From assembly GCA_018894105.1 (NCBI GenBank), contig CM032128.1, positions 12,381,001 through 12,445,000 of the forward strand: DNA of 64,000 bases, in the 5' to 3' direction. A program made the translations under genes and the position numbers. The first letter of the stretch is position 1; each line of letters starts with the position of its first letter. Shown here in pieces: positions 37,780 through 49,835 of this stretch. This DNA is from Jacaranda mimosifolia (lineage: Eukaryota > Streptophyta > Magnoliopsida > Lamiales > Bignoniaceae). The notes under the pieces are model-generated. The model was not told the origin of the DNA. It saw only the letters and a program-made list of their open reading frames with translations, and ran no database searches.

Positions 37780-39993
37780 TGTAACAACTTGCTTTTATGG
37801 CATGGTCGACAGTATGCCAGGTCCCGCCACTCACAATTTGCTACCTCCAGCTACCTGTAAGTCAGGATCGTAGGTGGGTACTAGCCAGAAGACCTGTCAC
37901 TGTCGGTCTGTTCCGCCTGATCGTTTTTTAGAACCTAGCCCCTGGCCTAACTTCCCGTGGCATCCCTCCGGGTTGAACTTCCCAAGGGCGTCCCCATGGG
38001 TTGATATGATATAATGCCAATAGATAAATTTAACCTTTAAAACAACAAATATGAATATAATAAGGTACAAATCTGGAACATTCAGTATACTGGCCAGCAA
38101 GGCCATTTCAGGGTTACAAAGTAAGTAAACAACGAAAAATATGATAGAACACTAGACCGACAAGATTTTTTTTAACAGCCAACACGTTATAAGGAGCTAA
38201 CAAGAAATACAGGGTCAGCCGACAAGGCTGTAGGGTACAAGGGATGAATAATGAACAACGTAATAAGAGTTCTAGACGCTAGAACAAACAAGATTAAGAG
38301 CTAATAACAAACAATAACCCTCACAGGGGTGTACATATCATATAATAGATAACAATGTAGATTTCAATCAATATACGGATTTCAATAAACATTATACAGT
38401 TAGTACAAAAACAAAAACCCTCATAGGGGTTTATCACAACCATAGATAGTTATAATCAAGGCTAGAGTGGCATACCTTCACCTTAAGAGTTTCAGAAAAA
38501 GGCAATCATAATCAACAATCTATTGGTTAGTAGGGTCCACTTCTTCACCACCTAATCAAAAGAGTATATTCATAGTCAAAATCCCCATTCAAGTCTAATA
38601 ACAGTCTAAAATTACATTATTAGCATTCTAAAATCACTAACCTATCAATCAACACGATAATTAAGATTCAATAGGTACTATCGGTTGAAAGTGCTCTAAT
38701 TAAGCCGATAATTTCAAAAATAGCTGCGAGGTCTTGTATTGATTCGAATAATGGCATGCAGTCTAGTCCTTAATTATATAATCATTCTCATAATATCATC
38801 CTAAAACCACAATTATAGCTTGATACCTTCATAATAATCCCAACTAATACTACTCAGGTCTTAAATCCATGAATTAAAGTTTAATCACTTAACAAACATA
38901 TTTAATCCAAGTTTGGCATATAACATGACATGTCCGGTTCCACTAACTATATAATACTCCTTGCATGGGAAACATATACATATATATATATATACCAATC
39001 ATACCATAATCCTCAATCTTGGCATAATCATAAGGTTCACAATGAAAAATGGTACAATATACATGAATATTTTCAAGGTTATAACCAAAACTTTAACCCA
39101 AGATTCGATTATCGAAGCTCCAAAATCTCAAACTGAGAACACAACCATGATCATCGCGATGACGAGGAGATTCTATCTCTCCGCCGCCGCCGCCAGCCAC
39201 CGTATGCTACTGCCGGAGACAGTCACCAACACCACCAAAAGGTGCATCCCAACTTAACAAACACAATGACAACTTCAATTTCAGCTTCCGCCACCAAGGA
39301 AGCCTCCAATTTCAGCTCTGAAGGCTCAGCACCACCACACCGCGCCTAGTTCTACTCCATCAGTCGTCTGTTTGTGAAACTGAGACTACCAGGTTGTTCA
39401 TTGAGCTGAGCCCGTGAAGACCCACCCCCTGGTCCGTCTCTAGAAGAAGAACCCACCACCTTTGCTGTGTGCCACCTTCGGCTCCAAAGTTTCACGGTGA
39501 ACCTACAGTCGTTTAGGTGCAAGCTTGGTATTAACGCGTTTCCGCAAGTGAGGTGAAGACATTGGTTGACTTGGTTTGGTATTTTTTGGGCTTGTCGAAG
39601 AAGTTGCCAGAGAGAAAGGGGTGTGTGTGCATGTGGGAGAAAATGAAGAAAAGGGAAGAAGAAGATGCTTTTATAAAATCTAATTTTTCAAAATTAGAAT
39701 TTGACCCCTAAACCTTTACCTTATTCTTCAATTAAGTCCTCCAGAAAGTTGCAAAACTTCAATTCCGCCTCTAGATTATGTTAGTGCACAACATTGACTC
39801 CTTTGACCAAAAGAAATTCCATGCAAACCCCCAAAACTTTTAAAAGTTGCTCAATTAGATTTTCTTAATTTTTTGCAAATTAACCCCAAAACTTTTAAAA
39901 ATAAATAATTAATTAAAATAATTCAAAATTTCATAAAAACAAAATAATAACTTATAAATTCATACCAATCATGAATTATTTAGGGGTGTTACA
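37780..39993 (-). mobile_element. Gypsy-like solo LTR (related family)
   Basis: The right end GGGGTGTTACA matches the Gypsy LTR end (minus-strand start TGTAACACCCC). Inside are CTCACAGGGG stem motifs (38315, 38421), a C/G-rich leader-like region near 39170-39480 with similarity to 11220-11350, and a TATA-like TTTTATAAAAGC on the minus strand near 39668. The left boundary TGTAACAACTTG at 37780 is a guess from the TG...CA rule. Flanks CGGCA and TGCTG do not match, so the target duplication is absent or the end is wrong. Confidence 0.6.
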
Positions 39994-40126
39994 TGCTGGG
40001 TCTCACCGCCGGTGGGGAGGGGGCTGCAGCTGCTAGCCAACAACACACCCCATCTGGCTTTTTTTTTTTTTTTTGGAAATTTTTATAATTAAAGTTATTT
40101 TTTATTTAATTTTGCATGTTTGAAAT

Positions 40127-40510
40127 TTTGCATTCGGGGACATTGGAAAGAGGTAAATTATTTTAGTGTTAAATTATAATTATATGAACTGTGTTTATAA
40201 ATTACGTGGTCAATATTTTGTTTATTATTTGTCCTTATACATTTACAATATGTTGCACATGAATTATATGAATTGTGTTTATGAATTATGTAGTCAATAT
40301 GTTTATTATGAATTATAGTTATAATTTTTCATTTTGGGGCATTGTAAAAAGTCAACAACAATTAGAATGCAAAATTATTTTCATGTTAAGTTATATTCAT
40401 ATGAATTGTGTTTATAAATTATGTAGTCAATATTTTGATTATTATGTTTCCTTATACATGTAAGTTACACATGAATTATATGTTTGTTATGAATTATACT
40501 TAATTATTGA
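40127..40510 (+). repeat. Two tandem ~190 bp repeats
   Basis: Blocks such as atatgaattgtgtttat, aattatgtagtcaatat and ttgaaattttgcattcgggg recur with changes in two consecutive units. They lie where the left subterminal region of the CACTA element would be. Confidence 0.6.
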
Positions 40511-40608
40511 TGATTATAATTTCTTTAAGTTAGTTTATGTCCATTGATAAAGTCAAGTTGCTATATTTCTCATAAATTCTCTCAACAAATAAATATAATT
40601 TCAATAAT

Positions 40609-41760
40609 ATGTTGTCCTTATATGATGGCCTCATTAATATTGCAGAAAATATGTCTAATAATCGAAGTTGGATGTCGCAACGAGTTGATGCAAATGGTTT
40701 TCTATCTGATGAGTTTGATAGATGGGTTAAAGAATATTTAAAGTTTGATAGAGGGGTTAAAGAATATTTAGAGTTTGCTTATTCTCATCCTGAGGTTGTT
40801 GACCATGGTTGTATAAGATGTCCTTACTCAAAGTGCCATAATATGAGATTTGAAAATCGTGATACTGTACATTATCACCTTAAAAAGTATGGATTTGAGC
40901 ATGGTTATACTACATGGGATGCACACAGGGAACCTTAAATCCAAGGTTCTATTATGGAACACTCTGGGTCCAGAAATAATGAAAATATTGGGATGAGGAA
41001 TATGGTTATAGATGCTGCATGATATAACTTTGATTGAGAATTTGATAGGGATGAACACCCAATGAATACTGAGAAACCATCAAATTCAGATGCCCAAAAA
41101 TTTTTTGATCTATTAAAAGATACTGAAGGACCTTGATGGCATGGTTGCAAGAAGCTTTCTAGACTCTCAGCAGTTTCTCAATTGTTAAATACTAAATATG
41201 ATTTTAACTTACCACAATCATGTGTTGATCGAATCATATCGACAATGAAAAGTATGATACCAAAAAATGAGACTTTCCTGAGTAACTTGTATGATGCAAA
41301 GAAGATGGAGGTAGGGCTTGGTCTAGGTTATGACGAAATTGATGTTTGTGTTAACAGTTGCATGTTATATTACAAAAAGAACATAGAAAAAATGAGATGC
41401 ATGATTTGTGGTCATGGTAGATACAAGCCTAATACCCCATCCTCCAAAAAAAATGTGCCTTACAAAGTGTTGTGCTACCTACCTATAACTCCTAGACTTA
41501 AACGACTTTATATGTCAAGAAAAACATCTAAGGAAATGACATAGCGTTGGACAAATCAGTGTGAAGATGGTAGCATGGCACATCCTGCACATGTTCAAGC
41601 ATGAAAATGTTTTGATCGTGCTCATCCTTCTCTTTCATTAGAACCACACAATGTTCGTCTAGGATTATTCACAGATGGTTTCACCCCCTTCAATAATAAT
41701 AGTGCTCCTTTTATTTTGCACTATATCTCATTGCTTAACTTGTTGGCTAATGTTATTGTT
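40609..41760 (+). pseudogene. CACTA TNP2 transposase, N-terminal part only
   Basis: 40609-40938 is open and encodes the transposase-associated domain (RSWMSQRVDANGF, then HPEVVDHGCIRCPYSKCHN, then DTVHYHLKKYGF). After stops, 41182-41544 encodes the start of Transposase_21 (KKMEVGLGLGYDEIDVC, CMICGHGRYKP, PITPRLKRLYMSRKT). A last piece near 41640-41700 reads NVRLGLFTDGFTPF. The catalytic remainder is missing, since the sequence passes straight into the second gene at about 41764. A small duplication (RWVKEYLKF / RGVKEYLEF) occurs near 40720-40775. Non-functional. Confidence 0.85.
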
Positions 41761-42830
41761 TAATTGTGTAAGATGATGACTAGAGGTCAAGGTATCAGTG
41801 GGAGAGGTAGAGGTAGGCAAGGTCAAGCACAGTTTGATGCACGTGATGAGGTTCCTCGTACGGAGCTACCTACTCCATCAGTTGAGGCTGAGGGTGGTGT
41901 TATTCCTCCAGAATATGAAGAGCATTTATTGTCTCCAAATAAGGAGGTAGAGTAAGAGAGGCAATCAAGCGAAGGCTATAATTCATCTCATGGAAGGGTG
42001 AGGGGAGAAACACAAGGAAGTCATGCACTTAACAATCATGATAGCCGCACTTTTATACATCCGAACCATGATAGGTATGTTCTTCACCTTTCTACATTGA
42101 TGCATAATTTATTATTACGAGGGATCTAAAAAGTACTTATTCAGTAATATTTATTTTATCCATCTTCTATTATTTGTCAGCTTTATACTAGGGATTATTC
42201 CTCTTAGCATCATAGATATCTTGAGAAAATACATAGGTTCGTGGCCAACTTAGGAGCAAGTTCCTCAAGATAGGAAGGAATTTCTTTATGAAAAATTTAG
42301 AGTAAATTAATTTTTTTAGTATATAATGTTTTGCATAATAACTTTATGCAATTAACCTTTCTAATATCGATTTTGTCTTTTCTTTGTGTATTTGGTATAG
42401 AAACACTTCATGTGGCTTCCTGAACATGAAGCCCATATTAGGCACTCATGGGAACAAACCCACAAGAGAAATTTCGAGAATATCATATATCGTAGGGGTG
42501 GCAAAATGGGTTGTAAACCATGGGTCCAACCCAATCCAAATGGTTTTGGGTTGGGTTGGGTTGGGTTCCAAAATTTTAAAAACGGGTTGAGGTGGGTTAT
42601 ATTTGGTTTGGGTTCAAAGTGGGTTTAAGTGGGTTAAAAATTGGTTCAAGCAATTAATTTAACAAATTAAAAAATAACTTCAAATTAATAATCATAAATT
42701 TATGTTATTTTTATTTTCTCATTTTTGTCAAAGTCTCATAATTTTGGATCATTAATAATATTTAAATTGAAATAATCATCTTGGACTTGGGTTAGTTGTC
42801 TTGAATTTTTCTCAAAATATAAATTTTAAT

Positions 42831-44162
42831 GGGGCTAATAGCAATTTACCCCCCTGTGTTTTAAAAAATAGGCAATTTACCTCATGAAAAATAAATGTTC
42901 AATATACCTCCTTATGTTTTGAAAAACTACGCACACCACCTCCTCTTTTTCATTTGCTGTCCATTTAACATAATTTTAATATGAATAGACTAATTTACCC
43001 TTAATCATTTAATATATTTTCAATTCAATTTAAATAACCTTTTATTATCATTTTTTTCCATTCATTCTTTTCTTTTCTTTTTATTTCTCATTTCTCTTTT
43101 CTTTCATTATTTCATATATTTCTCATTTTATACATCTATATAAATTGATCATTATTTCATATATTCTCATTTTATACATATATAAATTTATTTATAAAAT
43201 TAAAATCACTTTTATTTTTATTTTATCAATTATATCATCTCCTTTATAATTTCTTTTTATTTTTAAATTTTAAAACTATTTTTAACTTTTTTTATTTTCA
43301 TCCTTCTAATTAATTATTTATTTATATATATTATACAATACATATAAAATATATAATATAATAAACATAAATATATAAATACATATATTTATAAATAAAC
43401 ATTTTATATTATATTTTATACCCTACCCCTACCCCCACCCCCACCCCCACCCGAGCCCATCCTATTTTTACCTGCCAGCGGCCATGGCCGCCCCTCGCAG
43501 GGCCGAGTGGCCATGGAGGCCACCTCTGTGAGCGGTGGCATCAGTGGCCGAGCGACCATGGCCAGCGCCGCTCGCACCGGTCTAGAGGCCATGGAGGCCG
43601 CCCCTACGAGCGACGGCCAGGAGCGTCGCTTGCAGGGGCTGAGCAGCCATGGCCGGGGCTGCTCGCCCAGGCCGAGCAACCATGGAGGCCGCCGCTTACA
43701 GGGGCCAAGCGGCCATGCCTCCATGGCCGCTGCAAATGCGGCGCCCATGATCGGCACCGCTCGCACGGGCCGAGTGGCCATGGAGGCCGCCGGTGGTGGC
43801 TGACGGGGCTGGTAGGGGATAGTGATATATAATATATATACACATTATATATATAATAATATATTATATTGTATATAATATATTTTTTATATATATATTT
43901 TCAAAAAAATAATATGATTTGATTTAGACCGTTGAATTTTTAAAAGAAGATCCAACGGTTGATGAATAAGGGCATAATTATCTTTTATATGGAAAAATTT
44001 AAGCCCAGATGTATGCACAGACGCGTGTCCTACACCCACGCTCTTAGGGGGATCGTCGCATGATTTTTTAAAATGTGAGGGTGTTCTTTGTCTATTTTTT
44101 TTTTCCACAGGGAGGTAATCTGCCCATTTGTTTAACATAGGGGGGTCCATTGCAATTTTCCC
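42831..44162. mobile_element. MULE-like element with GC-rich cargo
   Basis: Long imperfect TIRs of about 50 bp: the left reads ATAGCAATTTACCCCCCTGT and the right, complemented, ATTGCAATGGACCCCCCTAT. AAATTTTAAT occurs on both sides (42821-42830 and 44163-44172), a 9-10 bp duplication as made by Mutator-like elements. No transposase is visible. The centre is a GC-rich repeat block. Confidence 0.75.
43475..43803. repeat. GC-rich degenerate minisatellite
   Basis: Units built on ggccgagyggccatggagg and cgctcgcacgggc recur about six times in about 330 bp, with spacing near 50-60 bp. Composition jumps from under 20% GC outside to far above half inside. Both strands are open (repeated RPVRAA-type peptide on the minus strand), but this follows from the lack of AT-rich stops. 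A (CCCCCA)n run precedes it at 43425-43451. Confidence 0.7.
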
Positions 44163-44375
44163 AAATTTTAATATATGAATAATATATGAAAGTGATCATA
44201 GGAATAAATATTGTATCTACTAATTGAAAATAAATTCTAAATTTAATTTGTTGCTTAACTAATATTGCATGTCAATAGTAAGATTGACACACAACTTATA
44301 TATATCAATTCTTGAAAAATGAAAACTATACAAATTCTTTATTGAAAATTTAATATACATTTATTGGTATGAATT

Positions 44376-44955
44376 TAGAGGTGCGCGTTCGAATCGGGTA
44401 GGACGGGTTTGAGTAGTTCAGATCGGGTACCTGATTTTTTGGATAGTAATTTTAACTACCCAACACCGACCTGAAATTATCGAGTACCCGACACTTCGAA
44501 TATCCGACACTAGATATTGTTTGAAAAAATTAAAATTAAAATTAAAAAAAAAAAGAAAAATGAACTTTGGCCTCTGTTAGTCAGAGGACTAACAGAGGCT
44601 AAGTAACAGTGGCCAAAGTTTGGCCTTTTTCATATATATATATATAATATTTATATATATGGTATATATATAATAAGTATTTTATATATTTAATATATAT
44701 AGATATACATATATATTAAATATAATATATATAAAGATAAATATAAAAAATCATTATTATATATATATTTTTTATATAATATATATCTATTTATATACAA
44801 ATTAAAATCGGGTACCCGAACTACTCGATCGGGTAGGACTTCCTACTCGATATCCGACCCGTAATTTTTTTAAATAAGAAAAATCTAAATCGATTGGATA
44901 ATATTCGATCAGGTCGGGTCGGTATCCGAATTACCCGATCGGAATGTCCACCCCT
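44376..44955. mobile_element. Small hAT-like MITE nested in the hAT element
   Basis: The left end TAGAGGTGCGCGTTCGAATC and the complement of the right end, AGGGGTGGACATTCCGATCG, are inverted relatives. Both are followed by repeated CGGGTA / TACCCGA motifs. The 8 bp duplication is not clear (GGTATGAA / GGTGTGAT at best). AT-rich core with hairpins. Confidence 0.6.
44563..44625. other. Nested hairpins in the MITE core
   Basis: An outer stem aactttggcc / ggccaaagtt (44563-44572, 44611-44620) encloses a 12 bp stem cctctgttagtc / gactaacagagg. A competing hairpin ggccaaa-g-tttggcc at 44611-44625 is followed by T5. Confidence 0.8.
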
Positions 44956-47261
44956 GGGTGTGATAATGGTGTCATTTTCTTCAGAAGGATCAATTTTTTT
45001 TTTACAAAATAACTACTGGAATTGTAATTATTTATGAACATAATTACATATGAAAAATTAATAAAATAAGCATATAATCTAATAAATCTCTCATTATACT
45101 ATAAAATTTCATATTGAATATAAGATATGAAAGATATATTAATATTACTATTGTTTTTGAATTAATTTTTTTGATTAAGTAAACCTTTTTTTTTTTTTTT
45201 TTTTTCCTTTGGACTTGTTTTCAACACCCAACCCAAACCATTTTCAACCCACCTACTTAAAACCCATATTAAGCCCCCCATACCCAACCCAACCCAGTTG
45301 AGCCCAAACCATACCCAACCCAACCAACCCATTTGCCACCCCTAATATACCGATATAAGAAGAAACCAGTAGTTGAAGCCGAAGTTGATGACCCAAGAGA
45401 TATTCAAAAGGTTGTACCCAAAAACATGGAGACAAGTGATTGGAAAGCAATTTGTACTGGGCATATGAATTCACCAAATTATCAAGAAAGGTGTAAAAAA
45501 GCAAGAGTAAATAGATTGACAGAAAAAGATGGGTCAATAACCAAGCACACTGGTGGCTCTATTTCTTTTAATATTAACTAGTTTAATGTAGACACAACAT
45601 AGTAGACCGATTAGCCAAGTCGAGCTTCATGAAAGGACTCATCAAAAAGTACAAGGAAAAGGTGAATATGTTGACAACAAATCTAAGAGGGTCCAAGTAA
45701 GTACAAGAATATTATCCATGCATTCAAGTTAGTTAACAATTTCAAAGTAAGTAACATGAAATATTTTATGGAATTTATAGTTGTAGAATTAATTTGTTTG
45801 TACATTTATTTGTCATGAATAGCATCAAGTTAGGATTATTGTGATATATATTAATTTATATTATTGAAATAAATATGTGAACATTTTGGGCTAGTGGTTA
45901 ATAAGTCATTGCATGAATAATAGGTTAAGTTTTTGAATATTGTAAGGTGCAAAGTCCAACAATTTTTTAACCCACTTGTAGTGATACTATCATATCTTTC
46001 AAATTATACTATACATTTTAAAAAGTCGAGCTTATATATTGTTTCATAGTGAAAGCAGTAGTTAGACAATAAGTTCTTCACTAAATAGAAATTACTTCAG
46101 AAATTAGTTTACTAAATCCAAAACATAAGTTAAACTTTATAGGATGAAATAAAATGAAATTTTATATATTATTAAAATTTTTAATATGTCAAATGTATTC
46201 TAATTTTTTCATAATGAGTGAAAGGAAACAAACTAAAATACAATATAAAATAAAGATTGGTAAATAATTGAAGAGAGAAATATTAAAGAAGTAAAAAGAT
46301 TATTTAGTAATTATGAATTTTGAAAAAAATACAAACCCACACAATGAAAAAAGCTAGAAAATTTGATCAAATAAATGCGGCTATAACGAGGAGCTATCCT
46401 TTATAGCCGCACGCACGCTCCAAGCAATTTTTATATTCAAATTGAAGAATAGCAATTTTTTTTGTTTATATTCAAGCACATTATTTAGACTATATTTGAT
46501 ATTCAGTAATTATGTTTTTAATATTGTGTTTTTAATATTTGGATGTTCAAATAGGATGAATATTGTCAAGAATATGTTAGTCAACATGGCAGCAACCCTA
46601 CTCCTGAAAGCTCATTTGATGCTAAAAAATGGCTTGAGATTAGTGGCGGTCCATGTAAGGGTAGAGTGTATGGCTTTGGAAACACTTACCATTGCAGTGA
46701 GCTTGTTGCTACTAGGACTTTCTCGGATTCACCATTCACAACATCTTCACCAGCCTTTGTGAGTCAGGACCAACTACAAGATGCGATTGCAAAAGCAATT
46801 GATCAATAATTGGCTAAGCAAAGAGAAGAAGTAGCAGCCAGAGAAGCAAGCATTATAGAGCAAACTATGAGGGTGAGAGATGAGGCATTGAGGCTAGTTG
46901 AAGAATCAAAGGAGAGAGAAGAGGACTGACGAGGACATTAGGAGTGATGATGGAAAAATTAAATTCAATTGAAGGTGCTTCTTTCTCTTGCAGGCAAGAG
47001 GATAATAGTGGCAAAGACAAATAACTTTCTTTAAATTAAGCTTGGCATACTTGGATTTCATGACTTGCTTATGTTTGAAAACCTTTGTTTTGTTTATGGA
47101 TTTGGATACAATATTGTCGAATTTCTGTTATTGTTTGGTGTTATTTGTAATGCGATTTATGTTTTAAATGATGTGGTTTTAAATTGTTATTAATGAGAAC
47201 AAAAATAGGTTGGATAAATATATTAAATTAAGCATTATAAAAAAAAATTAATAAATTTGAG

Positions 47262-47666
47262 GCCGATTAGTGACCCCAAAGGTGGTCACAAATCTGTGAC
47301 CGATTAGTGACCCCAAGGTGGTCACTAATCGGTAACAAATTGAGTAGTTGGTCACAGTGACCGACTATCAGTGACCGACTATCAGTGACCCCACCAAATC
47401 GGTCACTAAGTGATCACTGATTAGTAACTGCTTGTTCACTCTTTTGTAAATTATTTTGTGATGGAATTTAAAAAATTAGTGGTTGCGCTTGCAGTCACTA
47501 ATTTGTGACTCCATAGTCCAGCGGTCACAAATTTCAATTTGTGACGAGGGTTTTCATGACCGTTTTGAGTGGTCACAAATGTGGTTACTGACACTGTTAG
47601 TGACCCTTTTTTTTATTGAATTTGTGATCGATTTGGCGGTCACAAAAGCTAGTTTTTTTTGTAGTG
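47262..47666. repeat. CACTA subterminal repeats and right terminus
   Basis: Many copies of ggtcactaatcggtcac / gtgaccgacta variants in both orientations lead up to the terminal GTAGTG. In En/Spm elements such repeats bind the element-encoded DNA-binding protein. AAT follows the terminus as the likely 3 bp target duplicate. Confidence 0.85.
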
Positions 47667-49239
47667 AATAGTCATCAAACTTTTCTCCACCACCTCTGAG
47701 TAGGACCTCAATTCTCAATCTATTTACATAACATTAACAACCAATTATCAATATCAAGAACTATTCTTTAGTTACCTCATAGCTAGATTATTATGAAAGA
47801 AAAATAGACTCAACTATTGTAGCATGTAACAGGCAATGGAAAAGGAAATAAAATAAAATAAACAGTACCCTCTAATTGACTCTTGGGATTGGCTACGGTG
47901 CAGTACCTATGATTTTTACCTAACATCCTATACTTTTTAAAAAATTTACACGTGTACAAATACTTTTTTTTTAAATCAATAGTAATTAAGTTAATCTACT
48001 ATACTAATCTTTTCTAATTAAATTAAAAGTAAAATAATTTTTAATATGAAATACATTAAATATCCTTATAGAAAATTAATATATAACTAAAACAAAACAA
48101 TATATATAATTATCCAAAAAATAAAAAAAGAAAAAAAGAAAAATGAATTTTAAACTAAACTAACTCAACCCACCAAATTCCCAAATTCAACATACACGTC
48201 AGAAGCAATTTTTGTTCAAGCAATTTCTATTCTTCAAACCCCTTCCGTTCTTCATCCCCCATGCCCCTAAAACCAGTGTTCCAATTTTCAGCGAAGCATG
48301 TATCATTCCCATACGTCAATGAAAATCAGAAGCAAAAACCCCGGCCATTCAATTAATTTTGACTTCTTTGTGCATGTTGTCTCCAATTCCTTCAAGACAC
48401 AGTATCGAGATTCAAACTCCACCGCTGGAGAAAAATTTAGCTTCACCAGCACGACTCACTAATCACAGGCTTCTCTGGCGGCCCAATATTCAAAGGCGGT
48501 GCTCCGTGGCATCACATATTCATCGGAATAGGTACGTTTTCTTCTCTTACTTGATTATTCAGGTATTTTCTTGTGTTTGATTAATTAATGTAATTAGGGT
48601 TTGTATAATATCTTAATTTGGTTTTGAATCAATATTAATCTACTATTCTTTTCATTTCCTTGTGAAATTAATTGAAGTGAAGAAGAAGTTCATTTGTTTT
48701 CTTTGTTGCTCATTTCAAACCTAAATGATGAAATTCAACTAATTTAATGTATTGTGTTTAGGAGTGATCACTGAAGTTGGTTATGGACTTGGATTTACTG
48801 AATTGGTAGCTTTAATTTAAATGTTAAGTGTGTTCAGTTTCAACTTTTAAGCTATATGGGTACACACACACAATTATGTATAAGCACACACCAAAGATAT
48901 AAATCATTTCCTTATTGGCATCACAAAAAGGGGATGTTCATTTGGTGATTACTGGTGACATTCATTGTTTTACATTTTTATACACAGGAATTTGTCTCAT
49001 TTCACTACATGAGATTTTTCCTTTTCACCCTTATCTTCTGTGTTCCCCAAAAATATCTAAGAATGATATCTTTTCCATCTCTTGAGTAGTTTCTGTATTA
49101 CTGTAGGAACTTAAAATTATGTTTAATAAGCTTCTCCAAATTATTTTTAATGCATTATTTGTTTCTCTTTTTTTAAGCGTGTTCCTTGGTCAATTATGAA
49201 AGCGTGTAACTGGGAGTGGTATCTGTTGGCAATTTTATA
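47667..49239. other. No supported gene
   Basis: A slightly GC-richer stretch (about 48190-48540) ends in a donor-like gtacgt and could be a gene fragment, but no frame gives a known protein. The rest is AT-rich. Confidence 0.4.
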
Positions 49240-49835
49240 GTGTCTCAACTTTTAGTTCGCTGACAAATCATGCACTTCATCAGTAGGAGCACTTCATCCT
49301 CTTATGGGATAAGAGAAATCTAAGTGGTACCTTCTTCTTCATGACGGAATGTGTAGTAACGATGATGACACCACTAAAAACAACACCAGTAGCAGCTTAT
49401 GCAATAGCACGACAATCAATTTGAAACTCAATTATATTACCTGCGAAAGACACTGGGTAAGAAAATTTTGTTTCCTACTTTTTTCTCTAAAGGAAGAAGA
49501 AATTGGAGATTTTGACTTGGATATGTCATATGTGGTAAAATCTGAAAGTAGAGGTTGTGATAGATGTAGGTGCGGGTTTTAATGGCGAATTACCTTTATA
49601 ACCTAACTTCATCCTATTATGTGCATGTGTTCATAAGTAAAAGGGTAATTAATTAGATTAGGACTTTCAAAAAATGTTATGAGAAATGACAAAGCAATAG
49701 CAATTCTCAATTTTACACTTGATGTTACAATCATACTCTCAACGGGAAGAAAAATGGAAGGATACTTTTGTAAATATCAATGAAGTAATTTCTGCTTTAG
49801 AGAGAAATATAGATTTTCATTTTGTGATAGTATAG
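49240..49835 (-). mobile_element. Helitron-like non-autonomous copy, minus strand
   Basis: On the minus strand the end near 49835 reads CTATACTATCACAAAATG and continues with TTTCTCTCTAAA, matching the plus-strand 5' end at 52000. Its body (49500-49700) resembles 51788-51985. The 3' terminus was not found, so the left limit is approximate. Confidence 0.4.

Larger units (their letters stand above)
42493..45344. mobile_element. hAT-type element inserted in the CACTA exon
   Basis: TIRs are TAGGGGTGGCAAAATGGGTT on the left and the complement of TAGGGGTGGCAAATGGGTTG on the right. Flanks ATATATCG (42485-42492) and ATATACCG (45345-45352) are an 8 bp duplication with one mismatch. Subterminal GGGTT repeats lie inside both ends. 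It has no transposase and contains a MULE-like element and a MITE. Confidence 0.88.
41764..46930 (+). pseudogene. CACTA second gene (Transposase_24-like), split
   Basis: Exon pieces are as follows. 41764-41955 is a Gly/Arg-rich start. About 42180-42300 carries IDILRKYIGSWPT. About 42400-42492 carries FMWLPEHEAHIRHSW and RNFENIIYR. The same exon resumes at 45353 after the hAT element with YKKKPVV and runs on to KHTGGSISF. About 45620-45700 carries ELHERTH-like and GEYVDNKSKRVQ segments. About 46552-46925 carries GGPCKGRVYGFGNTYHCSE and an acidic/coiled tail with a stop near 46808. These match the second ORF common in plant CACTA elements. Frameshifts and stops are present throughout. Confidence 0.75.
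40100..47666 (+). mobile_element. CACTA (En/Spm-type) transposon, 5' end lost
   Basis: The right terminus is TTTTTTTTGTAGTG at 47653-47666, the complement of CACTACAAAAAAAA, preceded by dense subterminal repeats. Inside are TNP2-type transposase exons and a second gene resembling plant transposase family 24, both broken. An hAT element is inserted at 42493-45344. No matching left CACTA end was found. The Gypsy-like LTR at 37780-39993 lies where it would be, so the left limit is approximate. Confidence 0.75.

Noticed and set aside
42544..42569. Interstitial telomere
   Set aside because: The GGGTT unit differs from the plant telomere TTTAGGG and is confined to hAT subterminal regions.
43416..43803. 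Long open frames on both strands in the GC-rich block
   Set aside because: Openness on both strands follows from the GC-rich repeats lacking AT-rich stop codons. No domain is recognisable.
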